A DNA stretch of 64,000 nt from Rhododendron vialii. Its lineage: Eukaryota > Streptophyta > Magnoliopsida > Ericales > Ericaceae. The notes below the pieces were generated by a model. It ran no database searches. It was not told the origin of the DNA and worked only from the letters and a program-made list of their open reading frames with translations. Location: the NCBI RefSeq assembly GCF_030253575.1, contig NC_080564.1, positions 4,818,501 to 4,882,500 of the forward strand, given 5' to 3'. The position numbers were made by a program, and so were the translations under genes. Below are positions 35,825-50,880 of the stretch, one piece after another (the first letter of the stretch is position 1; every line of letters begins with the position of its first letter).

Positions 35825-38800
35825 CTATTGACCACGTCCTTCGGGAAGACCAACCACCCTGTGAAAGGGTACAACCCTTTGAGGCAAAGATCCATCTTCA
35901 TCCTCATCGTCGTCGAATACCAAGACATAACTGTCACATCGCGATAACCATTTCAAGAGGCATGAAAACCCCACAAGATTTTATCAAGAAGATGAAATCA
36001 CTGGGAGTAACTGAACTCCGTAGTACCAGTAACTGAACAGGCATTTGGAAAGCACATGGAAAATATGTTGACAAAAGTTTTTTCAAGCCAAATGTTAAAA
36101 AATGACATAATATTCGTATGTGCAGAAATCCCAATAGAACAGAGAGAAAAGTTGCTTACTCATCAGTCTTCCTCTGAAAATTCACGAAAATAGTTGATAA
36201 CACCACAGCATACACGATGCAAGAAGTAGACATACAGTTTCGGTCATTCACCACCAGGTTCAGGTACATGTGCCACCAATCCAAACGGCTTGTTAAAGTT
36301 AAGAAGCGGTATAGTCAAATAAAGAACAACACAGATCGGCGAACTCTTTACCTTTCGAGGTTGGACTACAGTTGCTTTATATAATGCAGTTGTATCTGGA
36401 TACAATGCTAAAACCTTTTCCCCAGGACGGAAATCTTGAACACCAGGGATATCATTCCGTTTTGGGAAAGGTATTATCTCTGATATAGGCAGCTTGTACT
36501 TCCTGAAATTATCAGCATGGTAAATATTTCATCGGTAAGACCTAGTAGTAGCCAACATTTGATCCGGTTAACACAGAAACCGAAATAATCGAGATAAACT
36601 GCTGATTCTCAAAAATCACTTCCAAAATTAAAGAAATCGCAGTAGAATCATGTAAGAATATGCTGAAGGATTCTTTTCGAGAATGGGATTACGTATACAA
36701 CTTCTCAAATGAAAAGAGAGCAAACACGCACTGAACTGCTTCTCGTAAACATGGAAAAGAGCAACCAGCAGAAAAAACACAACAGGTAAAAATCTCTCTT
36801 TCCAATATTGGGTTCGTTAAAAAAAGAAACAACAGTGAATATATGCCCAAACAATACAAGAATAGGATATTTTCTATATTTATCTCAAAGCAAAGCTTAT
36901 AAAATAATCCTTGCTTTCAAGTGCATGATATAAGTGCAATACGTACATAATTCTAGGTTTCAAAACACTTCTTTATTAGAACCTATTAAAATCACAAAGG
37001 TTACCTCTGGCTGCCACCCTCTTCATCATCACCAGGCTCCTCATCAAGCACTTCAACTCTACAATAGTTATGAGAAACATTACACATATTGAGATAACGT
37101 AGAGATCCGATTGGACTGAATAGAATCCACATACAATAAAGATGGAATTAATTATATTATATAGTTCCTGTTACAGCACCAGTAGTCCCAGACTCCCAAT
37201 TGCTTAATTGTCAGAAAATGGGCCCAACAATGCATATCAAGCATCCTTTGCTGGCCAAATTGCATATGGTGATGAATCATCAACGCTCAAAGGGAACATA
37301 ATGCGAATGAAAAACAAATATGAACACAAACAGACTTGAACCTATTAAAGCATCCAACTCAAGACCAATTGGCAACGAGTGGAGAGGCCGCCCAGATTCA
37401 TATATAGTACTAGTTTTGGAAGTTTTGGAGGAGATAATTAACCGATTTCGGACAAACTCCAACAGAACCCAAGACCTACCCCAACCTGAGCACTGACACA
37501 TGCCCAGGGTGGAAGAGAGAGCTCAAACCATCCATAGAGATATATGGCAGCAGTGGCACTGAAACCTCTCTCTCCTTGTCAGTTCGACAAATTGGAGGTA
37601 TCTGCCTCCTCCACATGTCCTACAATCAGGCATCTTGGTCTGTATCATAGGACTTGCTGAATTTGGTATGAGATCAGAGAAGTTGTATCATGAATGTCAA
37701 GCATTTAGTATGATGTTTACCGGGAAGGTCTTCCAAGGGATAGCGAGAAGCCAAGGTGGCTCACTCACTTGGGGCATTGTCTAAGGGACGGTAAGTAACC
37801 AAGGTGGAGCTTGCAAGGAGATGGGTGGTGCCATTGGGGATGCCACATGGAAGTGGATATCCAGATACTTACAACAGGATATCTCACCTCCTATAGCCAA
37901 CTAGCATACAAAATGTGTTTGTACGCGTCAAATGTTTGTTTTCAAATATCATTTACCCAAAATCTTATAAGGATATGGTAAAGTAGTCCACATCTCATGT
38001 GGATGGTCTACAGTTTACGTGCTGTGGGCATCTTTACTCGGAGATGTTGCTCAGCATGAAACTGAAAGGATCTCTCATCTATAAGTCGAAAAGTATCCTT
38101 CCCAACCTGTCTTAAGGAGATCCCTTTACTTCCACTCCAGCTATTCTAGAACGACTAATAGTAATAATGCTGCTTCAGCAAAGAGATACTAAAGTGGTCC
38201 CCAGGAATGGCATAAATGTGTTACAAATGTGATTAGAAGCATTTTCGGGAGAAGCCAGGGCTAATACAGACAAATTAAACCAGTCACCACAAAAGAAGAA
38301 TCAATCTACTGGTTTTCACTCCGATACTTAGCAAGAAGCAGTAGCCATTTTTCGCTCAATTGTCTCAACCAAACTGTGGAATTAGAAATGTCTATAAATA
38401 GATTTCACTTCCACACGTTATCGAATCAAGCTTCAGTTGCCCTTATTCCTTGGTCAAAAAATAAAAAAAACCAACAACAAAAGAACTAAGAAGAAAAAAG
38501 ACAAGGAGCCTTTCACAAAAATGTTGGGTGGAACTAGACTTACTCTCTAGTTTCTCTACCAAAATGAAGAACTTTAACAACGAACCACTCTTCTTTCTCA
38601 GAACCATTTGTCACCCTAGCTGCTACCTGAAAAATACAGCAGATGTTAGAAACACAATGCAGCATCCAGGAAAAACAGTTACACTGAGACAGCCCGATAC
38701 TGACTTGGCGGTGAATAAAGAGTTGTATCTTCAAACCGAGCAAGAAAATACACTGGATGAAGGATATAGCACAACAAATGTAAAGAAGCATAACTTCAAA

Positions 38801-41800
38801 GCTAGATTAGTACTTGTTCACCAGTCAGACTAGAAAGAGTATCCAGGTGCTTTTGCACTGATGGAGAATGCGTTGAGATATCAGAATCAGCCTTCAATTG
38901 TTTCCTTTTCGGTTCATTAGGTTCTGCATGTGCATAAATACCCAATTTAGCACTTTCAAAAAGAGTAAAAAGAGCAGCATGAACATGACGTATGGAATGT
39001 TCACAAATGAAAAAAGCAGGGAATTAAGGCATAAAAAGTCTATTCGTTCACTCAAGTCCATTCATCCACTCGTTGGTACCGCCTAGGAGTACAAGGAGTT
39101 GAAGATCAGTCATCTTTCATTCAGTGTCAGATTTTACTTGGTCATGTAATGTGGCCTGCTTAGTATCTATCACAGCAAGCCATTAGTAACACAACCATAT
39201 GTCAAAACAATCCATGTTTATGCATAGTTATCAATCTCATTCATTCAACTCAATAAACATATTCTACGGCTACTAGCAGCTTACGAGATACATTGGCGAT
39301 TGAATAGCAGTGTTGTGATGGTTTGAACAACTGATGATTGATCAACCATCATAGTTATCTAACTCCCACCATATTAACCATTCACTAAACAACTGATGAT
39401 TGATCAGCCATCACAGTTATCTACCTCCCACCATATTAACAATTTACAAGTTTTAACCATCTTTCCACGAGCGAAGGACACTGAAATGTTCATCCATCCC
39501 ATAATTACTAAATATAGAAGTTTAAAATGACACCTGAGATCCAGATTTTCATAAGAAAGAATTCAGTGGCTAAGTTTTCACAGACCTATTCTTCTTCTTT
39601 GATGCCATGGAGCTCCAGGAGGCATGAAAGCATCCAGTTGCCCTAATAACTGGGTTGAAATACTGCAGAAAAAAACAAAAAACAAATCCAGCGTGGTGAG
39701 CATAAACAAACATACAATAAATAGCTCGGGTCGTCCAATGAATGGAACCTGGACAAAAGGTGCCATTGACCCAGCAGAATTAATGAGAAGACATGCATTA
39801 GAAACTTAGAAACCATTTTAACTGCAAGATAAGCCTTAGAAGTTAGACCCCAGCTTTAAATCATGTTTATTGTAACATCAAATTAAGAAGGTAGGAGAAG
39901 AAAAGTTGAAAATTGAAGAACAGGTAGAAAGTGATCTACTAAAGACATACTTCACTTCGCTTTCTGAAAGTTCTTTGGCTTGTGTATACAACATCTTAAG
40001 CCGTGTCAAGAAGATATCACCGTACCTCTGGAGCACCTCAGGAGCTGCATAAACATGCAAAGAATCATAGAGAGAATAAACCAGCTGTAACTTAAGCAGT
40101 AACATACAAGAATTGTAAAATAACAACTGTTCACCAACAAAATGACAGAGTATTGTCACTTAAATCAAATGGATCCATGTCGCCACCCAAAAGTTATGGG
40201 GAGGACAAAATACTTCCTGTGAGCAGTTGAGTTGAACGACTAACTCTAGAGGCTAAAGCTAGTGAGGTAATATCCTAATAGAACAACAAAGCTTCTTAAA
40301 CCCACAATGTAAAAGCCTAAGCATCTCTGGCGCAACCCCCAACATCTGAGTAAAAAATGCCATAAATTCTCTCAATTTGTTGACTCAAACCAATTACCAA
40401 AGTGGGTTCTACTCAAATTTTTACAAGAAACAATGGCGACTCAATTGTATCCTTCGCATTAACAACTATGCCATTAATGAACTACTAACTTTATGCTTGC
40501 ATTTGGGTATCCACTGGAGTGTTTCATATCAAATCAAGCTTTTACTCAAACTTTTAGTCTTATTTGAGTAGTAAGGATTGGAGATTGTCTAACCACCATG
40601 TTTTTCAATGGCATGCAGCCAAGGAGCACGAAACTAACTGCATTTCTTATTCACTGAATTAATATTTATCCAAAAAGTAAACAAATAAGCCGACTTTCTG
40701 AGACCATCCATCAAATACGTATATTCCTCGCCTCAGTCAACTCCAACTAAAAACTAGTCAAAATTCATAGCACATGGTTAAGATATACAATTATATATAT
40801 GATCCTCGTGAACGAATTCCACTGTAAGCATGAAAACCACACCATAATTTCAATTTAAGCAAACATCGATAAGGTCGTCTATGTTTCTGAAGCACGTGTA
40901 CGGGTATGAGTATATGTAATAGTATGACACGGGTGCTTCAAGATGACAAAACCTAAATAAAGTACGGTATGGTATGTATGGAGATTTTATTACAGGTTAG
41001 AGGACTTTCTTACTTGGCATAATTCCACATAAAATTACCAAAAAAAAATATAGTAACATAGTTAGGTGGTTAAGAACACAACATAAAAAACCATAGTTTA
41101 ACCGTTACCGCCAAACTTATGGTACAAATCAGAGTCATGTTAAGCTTCTTATCAAATTAGCTTCATCACTATACAAAATCAAAATACTACTACTAGTCTA
41201 CTCTTCTATATGAGGTAAGAGCAGGGGCGGTCCCAAGGGGGACCCGGCCCTTGCACAACTTCAAATACTCTCGCGTATTATACTAATTTTTAGGTTAATT
41301 AGAAAAAATTCTATGAGATTAGCCCCTACAAGTCCTTTGAGTGAAAAAAAAAATTCTTAAAACTTCTATATGTGGGGTAAGAATCCAGAAATTCAAGTTA
41401 TCAGTCATGTTTTAGGTTGCATGTATAAAATTATCAATCATGCTTTGGTTGCATGTATAAAATTAAACGGTGGTTGCACACATATACATAATATCGTCCC
41501 TTCTTTGGACTTCAGGATTAGTAATATATACTTATAAAATAAATTTTTTATTATCAATATGAAAATACACGTGATTCAGGCCTTGCTAAACAACACAGAA
41601 CGTGCATCCGCCACTGGATACAAGTTGGGTATTAGGTATATATCTGAAAAAACAATACTAATAAAATTTCGGTATGCGTTTCAAGTACCCGGTACGCATG
41701 TAAAAGTATCAAGCAAAAGTATAAATACTTGAACAATGCGGATACCGGGTTTTAGAAGTACCATGCTTCATGGTATAACATTAACATAAACTGAAGACGG

Positions 41801-41956
41801 TTGAAATTTAAATCTATGATACCGTAGAGACTCACAGGACCGTATCCTGTCGTGCATGTTATTGATCTCGAGGAGGACCTCCTCTTGGACTCTCCTTAAA
41901 CGATCGAGCTCCTTCGAGTTGTCCAGCATTCTGGCAATGTCGGGCGACGGCATCAT
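35825..41956 (-). CDS. SGF29: SAGA-associated factor 29 homologue (9 exons, 269 aa)
   Basis: SGF29 is the SAGA histone acetyltransferase module subunit that reads H3K4 methylation through a tandem Tudor domain. Exons are 41956-41836, 40044-39951, 39662-39586, 38923-38814, 38626-38544, 37058-37005, 36502-36352, 36173-36160 and 35930-35825. All join in phase to 269 aa, the usual plant length. Residues 1-75 form a coiled-coil-like N-terminus (SPDIARMLDNSKELDRLRRV, YTQAKELSESEV). The tandem Tudor region runs from about 134 to 265 (VAARVTNGSEKEEWFVVKVL, LDEEPGDDEEGG, ISEIIPFPKRND, ALYPDTTALYKATVV, RVVPFHRVVGLPEG). Exon 8 is only 14 nt. The start is taken at MMPSPDIA by family similarity; an in-frame upstream ATG at 41998 would add 14 residues. 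Intron 5 holds a solo TRIM LTR. Confidence 0.93.
37343..37464 (-). mobile_element. Solo TRIM LTR in SGF29 intron 5
   Basis: 122 bp ending CCAACA on the plus strand, similar to the 47.3 kb TRIM LTRs (AAAGCATCCAACTCAA, CAATTGGCAA, GGAGATAATTAACCGA). It is flanked by a perfect 5-bp duplication GAACC (37338-37342, 37465-37469). The TG terminus has mutated to TA. Confidence 0.85.
39326..39449. repeat. 62-bp direct tandem duplication in SGF29 intron 3
   Basis: AACAACTGATGATTGATCA starts at 39326 and 39388, each followed by CCATCA.AGTTATCTA.CTCCCACC. The two copies differ by a few bases. Confidence 0.8.
41222..41616. mobile_element. hAT-type MITE in SGF29 intron 1
   Basis: Starts CAGGGGCGG and ends CCGCCACTG (inward CAGTGGCGG), the typical hAT-like CAGNGGCGG terminus. 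The flanking octamers GGTAAGAG and GATACAAG match at five of eight positions, so any target duplication is eroded. Confidence 0.55.
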
Positions 41957-42084
41957 TTCACCGGGGGTCACGCCGACGCCTTGCGTTGTGTAAATCATTC
42001 GGAGTTTTATCTGGGTAGGGTTATGCCGGCGAGAGTAATGCAAGTGCTTGATCGTTGTTTTGGAGACGCAGGAGAGGAGCAGAG

Positions 42085-42105
42085 GAATGAATGAATGAAT
42101 GAATG

Positions 42106-42148
<43 letters not shown>
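42085..42148. repeat. (GAAT)n(GA)n compound microsatellite in the SGF29 leader
   Basis: About six GAAT units are followed by about 40 bp of GA, just upstream of the SGF29 ATG; on the mRNA it reads CT then ATTC. Confidence 0.9.
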
Positions 42149-42150
<2 letters not shown>

Positions 42151-42250
42151 CTGAGCGACCTTTGGGTGTGCAATTAGGTAAAAGTCTTTGTTATACAGAG
42201 GGTTTCGGAGATTTTTTTTGCACAAGATTTTTTTTACACAAAAAGAAAAG

Positions 42251-42659
42251 CTTTTAAAGTAGAGAGTAAATTCTATCCACCACCACCGTCTGTGGGCTCC
42301 ATAAGATTTTTTTTTTTTGTTATAATTTGAACCACTCAATTTGTAAAGACCGCAGAGTCGTAAGTATTTCTAAGAAAAAAAATCAGTTTGATTGAATATC
42401 GATCGGTATATCAAAACTTGAATTTTGGTTTACGGAATGGATGATCATAGATTTTGAAGTTAAATTGTCCATGATTATCCATTTCATAAATCAAAATTTG
42501 ATTTTTAATATTCCAATGATATCCGATTAAGCTCATTTATTGAGTGGATATACTATTCCGAGAATTCTATAAGATGAACGATTCAGATTATAGCAAAATT
42601 TGTATGGTGGGCCCAAACAGATGGTGCCACATGTGGAAAGAATTTTAGCTCTTTAAAAC
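42251..42659. mobile_element. Foldback MITE upstream of SGF29
   Basis: Imperfect inverted arms: left TTTTAAAG..AAATTCT..TCCACC..CCGTCTG, right inward TTTTAAAG..AAATTCT..TCCAC..CCATCTG. They continue through GTTATAATTTGAA against GCTATAATCTGAA. The target duplication is unclear. Confidence 0.5.
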
Positions 42660-42874
42660 AAATAAGTAACATTTATTATCGCGATTTAATGAAAATTTAG
42701 TTACAAGCTATTAAGAAAATATGAAGAAAAAATTAAGTGTAATGTGTATAATTAAGTTTTGTCATGGGCTTTTTTCTAAAAAAGAAATAAAGGCTTGCTT
42801 CGACTCTCTTATGGTAAGCAAATACAAGACATCAGGATGTTAGTTTCCATAATCCAAACCGACGATTCTTTAAA

Positions 42875-43160
42875 GGGAAGTGCTATAATACACACCCCTT
42901 ATTTGGGTGTGTATCATATGCACCCTTATTAAAATACATCAAAATGTTATGAATCCCAAAATATTACGAATCTATTGCTAAAAATTTACGAATCATATTG
43001 TTGAAAAGTTACGAATTTTTAGTATAAAAGTTACGATACAAAATAAAATGTTATGAATGACCGGTCCTACAAGTAATTTTTTATGAGGTGGCACAATATA
43101 AACCACACAATAGATGCATATGGTACACACCTTAAATGGGTGTGTATTGAAGACTTTTCC
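42875..43160. mobile_element. Mutator-type MITE, perfect 9-bp target duplication
   Basis: The 286-bp element is flanked by TTCTTTAAA on both sides (42866-42874, 43161-43169). Termini are GGGAAGTGCTATAATACACACC and, inward from the right, GGAAAAGTCTTCAATACACACC; both go on to GGTGTGTA.CATATGCA. The interior is AT-rich with repeated TTACGAAT motifs. No coding capacity. Confidence 0.85.
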
Positions 43161-45423
<2,263 letters not shown>

Positions 45424-45621
45424 TGGAATGGGTCCGCTCTGATACTATGTGAAAACTTTATATCCAACTTAAATTCAATTGGCAATGAGTGGAATGGGTC
45501 CGCTCTGATACCATGTAAAAACTTTATATCCAACTTAAATTCAATTGGCAATGAGTGGAATGGATCCGCTCTGATACCATGTGAAAACTTTATATCCAAC
45601 TTAAATTCAATTGGCAATGAG
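45424..45621 (-). repeat. Three 66-bp tandem copies of an LTR-end/primer-binding-site junction
   Basis: Units start at 45424, 45490 and 45556. Read on the minus strand each contains an LTR 3' end (CATTGCCAATTGA..TTGG) directly followed by TGGTATCAGAGCGGACC, the initiator-Met tRNA primer-binding site used by many plant LTR elements. The LTR part resembles the TRIM at 47.3 kb. 66 is a multiple of three, so a frame stays open through the array on both strands; I do not regard this as a gene. Confidence 0.75.
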
Positions 45622-45639
45622 CGAAGACCGGAGAGGTAG

Positions 45640-46450
45640 CATTCGAAATCTTTCTTATTTCTTTCTAATACCTCGTAGATGGCACATTTGCTAAGACCTG
45701 GGCACCGCCCCTCTTCTTGTTTTTTTCTTCGTCTTTCCTCTCACGCTTGTCGGTAGGTGAGCTTATTTGGCTTCCTCCTTGGCTTGACTTTAGGCCAATG
45801 TCTTCAATCACAGGAAGGTCAAAAGCGAGTTCCGGAGTAGTTGGAGTTGTTTGTTCCATCCTTGGAGATGACCTTCTTTGTCCTGATAGAGAATACCTAG
45901 ACCAGTCTTGAGGAGCTTCCCTGGGTTGGACTCATGGAGCAGATCTTTCCTAAACCCATTGTATGACCACTTTTCGTACAGAAAAACGCGAGATGGACAC
46001 CTCTATTATAAGTCTTTTCGTGTGCATGTCTGCTTTCTTCTTCTCAAATGCTACATAACGGCTCTTTAACCCCTGTACACTGCAGAATAACTGCTCAACA
46101 TACGAATCCCCTGCTAGTATGCCTCCCTTCCGTACCGATCGTCACTGTCTTTCCTTGATGACTTGGATCAATGAGACAAGGAGTTACTCAGAGCTGTAGT
46201 TAGGGCCTTTGCCAAAGGAATGGGACTCCTTCGTTGCCAGTCAATCCCAGTAGAGAGAGGAGGATCCGCCCCAAGGGTTAAATATCCTTTAATGGGATTG
46301 GAATGGCTGCTTCCAGCTAGAAGCACATCAGGCGGGCATCGAAAGTTTATCAAGCACTGCACTGGATTTTTCTTAATCCGAGTAGGCTATTCCTCATGTT
46401 ATTAAGCGATCTCTCATTCCATATCCAAGTAATATCGGATTAGTCTCTAG
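45640..46450. other. Possible organelle-derived (mitochondrial-like) insertion
   Basis: This block is less AT-rich than its flanks, lacks simple repeats and MITE signatures, and reads like plant mitochondrial spacer DNA (GGATCCGCCCCAAGGG, CTTCCGTACCGATCGTC). No organellar gene is recognisable in it, so this rests on texture only. Confidence 0.25.
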
Positions 46451-47340
46451 TTACATGTATCGTGGGCAATCCGCATGCACGACCCGAACACTTGTGTCCA
46501 TATCATTGCTCTAGTAACAAATAGGTAATGGCTGGCCGGTTTCAGCTTGTTGTGGGACCTTGATAACTGCCTTGTAGATGGATTATAATTGTAGATTTAG
46601 AAGTGAATATATAGCTCATTCGTTTGTGTACATTATTATATGAGATTTTGAGTTTTCTAGCTAGGATGGCATCTGTTGCCAGATATATTTTCTTGGAATT
46701 TTATGAGCTCGAATTGTCCAAAGTGCACATGTAGTTGCCAGATGCTAATCGCTTGGTTTCGAAAACGACATTTTTGTTTTACATAATGTGATTCAATTCC
46801 TCCGTCGCTTGTCTACGTCACTCAATCTTGTTTAATAACATAATAGTGTAAATGCCCGTTACTCCACATATTGACAAATTGTTTAGGTCAGATACCTCCA
46901 AAGAATCGTCACGAAATCATTGGATGACCTCATCTCATGTGGTTCAATGTCCGACCATGTCAATTTCGTCTTCTCACAAATACGTACACGTATCTTTACA
47001 TTGCTACTATTTGCTTTTAGCCTCTTTTTGTTTAGGTACTAGTACAAGACATGAGTTGGGGACACAAAGTCCAAAAGCTCCAAACCTCCGGACAACGTCT
47101 TCTGGGCGTCTATCTTCTTTCAGAAAAATTGGGGCAACACTTTTTGCTTTCTGATTTTCGAAAAGCAAAGTAAAAGAAGAAACAACTTTTTAACTGCTTT
47201 CTTTTTTTCCACTAAGTTCGGGAACAGAACTTTCGGACATAATTTTGTTTGGAGCCGTACGATATATGTGGGTCTACGTTATTTAGCTGATAAATTTCTC
47301 TCACTCATACTTATTAAATATTTGCAGCAATTGTGTGTGA
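46451..47340. other. Intergenic stretch, nothing recognised
   Basis: A 100-codon frame near 46.9 kb has no features. No repeat structure was seen. Confidence 0.4.
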
Positions 47341-47345
47341 CTATC

Positions 47346-47696
47346 TGTTAAAGCATCTCAAAACCAATTGACAATGAATAAAGAGGCCGCGTAGACTCAT
47401 ATACTAATTTTGGAGGAGATAATTAACCGATGTGGGATAATTTCCAACACTCCCCCTCACGTGCGACTCTCGACTCACTCGTGGAGAGGTCAACAAATGA
47501 TCCAAAATACACGGATCACAACGAAACAAAGTGCAATTATAGCACAAACAAATGGGAGAAGCCTCTGAAAAATCTAGTTCTGATACCATGTTAAAGCATC
47601 CAACTCAAAATCAATTGGCAATGAGTAGAGAGGTCGCCCAGACTCATATACTAGTTTTAGAGGAGATAATTAACCGACGTGGGATAATTTCCAACA
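47346..47696 (-). mobile_element. Complete TRIM retrotransposon with 5-bp target duplication
   Basis: Two direct LTRs of 104 bp (47346-47449) and 108 bp (47589-47696) start TGTTGGAAATTATCCCAC and end TTTAACA on the minus strand. Next to the upstream LTR is the primer-binding site TGGTATCAGA; before the other LTR is a purine tract GTGAGGGGGAG. The internal part is about 140 bp and non-coding. CTATC flanks both sides (47341-47345, 47697-47701). Size, PBS, PPT and lack of coding match TRIM elements, which are moved by proteins of other LTR elements. Confidence 0.92.
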
Positions 47697-47701
47697 CTAT
47701 C

Positions 47702-48430
47702 TCTATATCTTTTGGATTAACATAGAAATAGATGTTGACTCATCAGAATGTCATTTTTCAAAACAGGTGCAACAAAACAAGGGTCGTTTACCCTTGTTTT
47801 TTGGATGGATAGAAGGAAGATAAGAGTTTGAGGAAAATATCATGTCATTGACACATCCATTTCTCCTTGTGATGATCAAAAATCAAGAAAGATGACGTCA
47901 TGTGATTTTATCCTATTTGTGTTTTTATTGACATGATCTTCTATTGCTATTAACTACTATTAAAGTGCCTTTTCTAAATGAAGTTTAGGGGCAGATTATG
48001 GGAGTTTTATACTAAAACTGTTGTGAGGTCTAGCCAAAAATTCTTATGAATAAATTTTGGGATTCTAGGTAGGGGTCTAAACGAACCAAGCAACTTGCGA
48101 GCTCGGTTTGACTCGGTTCCTTAACGCTCGGCTCAGAGCTCAAGCTTCGAGTTTTCGGCTTGTTTAGTAAACAAGCCAAGTGGAGTTCGGCTCGTTAAGG
48201 GTGGCTTGGCTTGATTAAGAGATTCGTTTAATAATTGACTCAGCTCAACTCGTTAAGAGCTCGCACTTGATTTTTTGATATTTGTGATATCCATTTTGAA
48301 AAATGATATTGGCACTCCAAAAATTGATGGAAGCACTCCAAAAAATAAAGAAAAGTGACTTTGAAATTATACTGATTTTGGAGTGTCTGTATCAATTTTT
48401 GAAGTATCTACCCTTTAAGGAATATACTTT
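47702..48430. other. Intergenic stretch, no gene
   Basis: Contains GCTCGGTTTGACTCGG-like text near 48.1 kb, similar to dispersed CTCG/GGCTCG repeats at 28.9 and 34.2 kb. Nothing coding. Confidence 0.35.
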
Positions 48431-49212
48431 GAGTATTAATTCTACACGGACCCTCCATGTAGAATGAAATCTCCCCCGAGCCAATGAAAACTCAGCGTGC
48501 TCCGTGCAAAATGATTATTTGGGATCCTATGAAGTAGAAATTTGATTATGTGAGTTCTAGAGACAAAATTTAATTATGATTTTTTAGAATAAAATGATCA
48601 GAAAAATAAGATCTTCGCATCCGTTCAAACGGATTGAAAATTGGAGCACTTAATTTTTTTAGACTGTTTAAATATTAAAAAAATATGGTTGAAAAATTAA
48701 GTGCTCCAATTTTTAATCCGTTTGAACCGGTGCAAAGATCTTATTTTTTTAATCATTTTATTCTAAAGGGTTATAATTCTTATAATCAAGTTTCTGCTCT
48801 ATAGGATCCCAAATAAAGAGAAGATAATTATGAGAGCTCTGGAAACAAATTTAACTATGACTCTTTATGACAAAATGATAAAAAAATAAAATTTTTGCAC
48901 TGGTTTAAATGGATTGAAAATTGGAACACTTATTTTCTTCATCATATTTTTTAATATATAAACCGTCTAAAAAAAGTAATTAATCCAATTTTCAATCCGT
49001 TTGAACCAATACGAAAATTTTGTTTTTTGATCATTTTATTCTAATGGGTCATAGTTAAATTTTGTCTATACAGCTCTCGTAATCAAATTTCTGCTTCGTT
49101 GAATTCCAAATACGGTAATACAGTATTTTGCACTTAACAGCACGTGTGTGGATTGTGGAGAGAAGGCTGAGTTGTCATGCTTTTATTGGTCTGGCGGAGG
49201 TAGAATAATCTC
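48431..49212. mobile_element. Foldback Mutator-like element (MULE-3), non-autonomous
   Basis: 782 bp. The left end starts GAGTATTAATTCTAC and the right end inward GAGATTATTCTACC; arms continue through CCAAT.AAA..ACTCAGC, GTGCAAAAT and AGAAATTTGATTA. Flanks ATATACTTT and ATATACTAG match at 7 of 9 positions. The interior carries about four alternating copies of the module shared with MULE-1 and MULE-2. Confidence 0.7.
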
Positions 49213-49221
49213 ATATACTAG

Positions 49222-50534
49222 TTTAATTTCATAGATTCTATCGCCCCAGAATGTGCACTGTGGCTTTGTCACAATTTTTGCTGTACTTTTGAGTACGAAA
49301 TGCAGCTTTAAAAATTGCTTAAAGCAGATTTTGAGAGGCATTGTTTTGATATTTTCCTTTTAAAGAATTGTCAAAATCCACTTTTTTTAAAAAACTAAAA
49401 AGATCTTGAAAGCATGTCAAATTGTCAATGCTCGTTTCGAAATATCTTACTACTAGTTTTTTGGTTTTTTTTTGAAACTGCAAATATCTTTTATGTTCGT
49501 TTTGGGATTCTTAAACTGTGCACGGTCCTTAAAATATTTTCTTTCAATTATTATTCTCATTTATTTATCTCACTCTCTTCATTTATTATCTAAAATTTCA
49601 AAATGAACATGGTCAATTTTTGTGGTCAACCCGGGTAGAATTCCTCTTTTGAATACAATTTATGTGCTTTAGTTTTGTTCAATATTATTCATTACAGTAA
49701 AAAAAAAAACTTTTTACCATAAAAGGTAAGAGTAAGAAGAATATTCACGTTGAACACAGTAGATTATACTGGTACAGTACTATGGATGACGAAACTATGG
49801 GCCCCTTTGGGTTAATTTTTTTCTATTCTCTCCTTCCCTTTATTTTTAAGCACGGTATCGATTACAGTCATGGTGCGTGTTATTTTTAATAATTTATATC
49901 TCTCAAAGGGATATTATATTTTATGTTTTTAAAAATTATTGTCTTATAAAAATAATTGAGTTTCATCAAAATTATACTTTTAGTAGACACTTAAAAAAGG
50001 AGTATATCTTTTTGACGCTGTCTTTTTGTTGTTTTATCTTAATTTACTGGAGTAGGAAAGACAATCTTTTAGTATTTTTGATCATCTTTAAAGGACTTCT
50101 TTTAACTTAACTTGGGGCATATTTATATATTTTTCCGTTTCTCGAAACAAACGATGTAAGGTAAAGATTATACCCAAATCTTATAAAAAAAAATTAAGAG
50201 AAAATAACCAAAAAGATGATGCACAAAAATCGATAAAAAATTAGCTCAAATGAGCCTGTACGAGTCATTGGATGATATGATACGGATAGATAAATTTCCC
50301 AAGATATATCGGAGAATGAAAAAAATTATTAAGTGCTCCTAGAGCACTTCACGCGGTGCTTTTTCATCAACATTCCCCTCACAAATTGGCATGGACGCCA
50401 TAAAAATGTTTCTAGCTCCCACACCATTACTGTGATGAAAAAAAAGTCTTGAAACACAATAAGAGCACTGAATAATAAATGGGGCCTATATACATACGAA
50501 TCCTATTTACGCAACATTATCTCTCATTCTTTTT
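49222..50534. other. Intergenic stretch, no gene
   Basis: AT-rich, with many T and A runs. Nothing beyond low-complexity sequence is recognised. Confidence 0.4.
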
Positions 50535-50880
50535 AACAAAAAAGAAAGTAATATTTCATTAATAATAACAGAATATTACAAGAGGAAAGAAAATAGATGA
50601 AACAACGTACCCCAAAGAAAACTCAAACTGTAGTTGGCAAGGTACCAAACTACATATAATGTTTCTCGTAAAATTTCTCCACCTGAATCTCCCGTTACGC
50701 CCCCAAATATCAAATTTTTCATGCGATCGACGACTCTCACGTCTTCTTTGCGCTCTAAAAAGATCCGTGCGATTCGAATACCAAAACCGTTCATTTAATG
50801 CCTTTCTTGCCCTTAACCTTTTTATGCCAAAACCGTCCATGTAACGTCTTTCTTGCTCTTAACCTTTTTAACATGCATTG
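50535..50880 (-). mobile_element. Probable LINE 3' end remnant
   Basis: On the minus strand the segment ends TAATGAAATATTACTTTC plus TTTTTTGTT, the style of a plant LINE 3' tail (AATGAAAT..CTTT..A-rich). At the other end AAAACCGT[T/C]CATGTAA-type text repeats twice, about 48 bp apart (about 50785-50880). No RNase H frame is visible and no target duplication was found. Confidence 0.4.
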
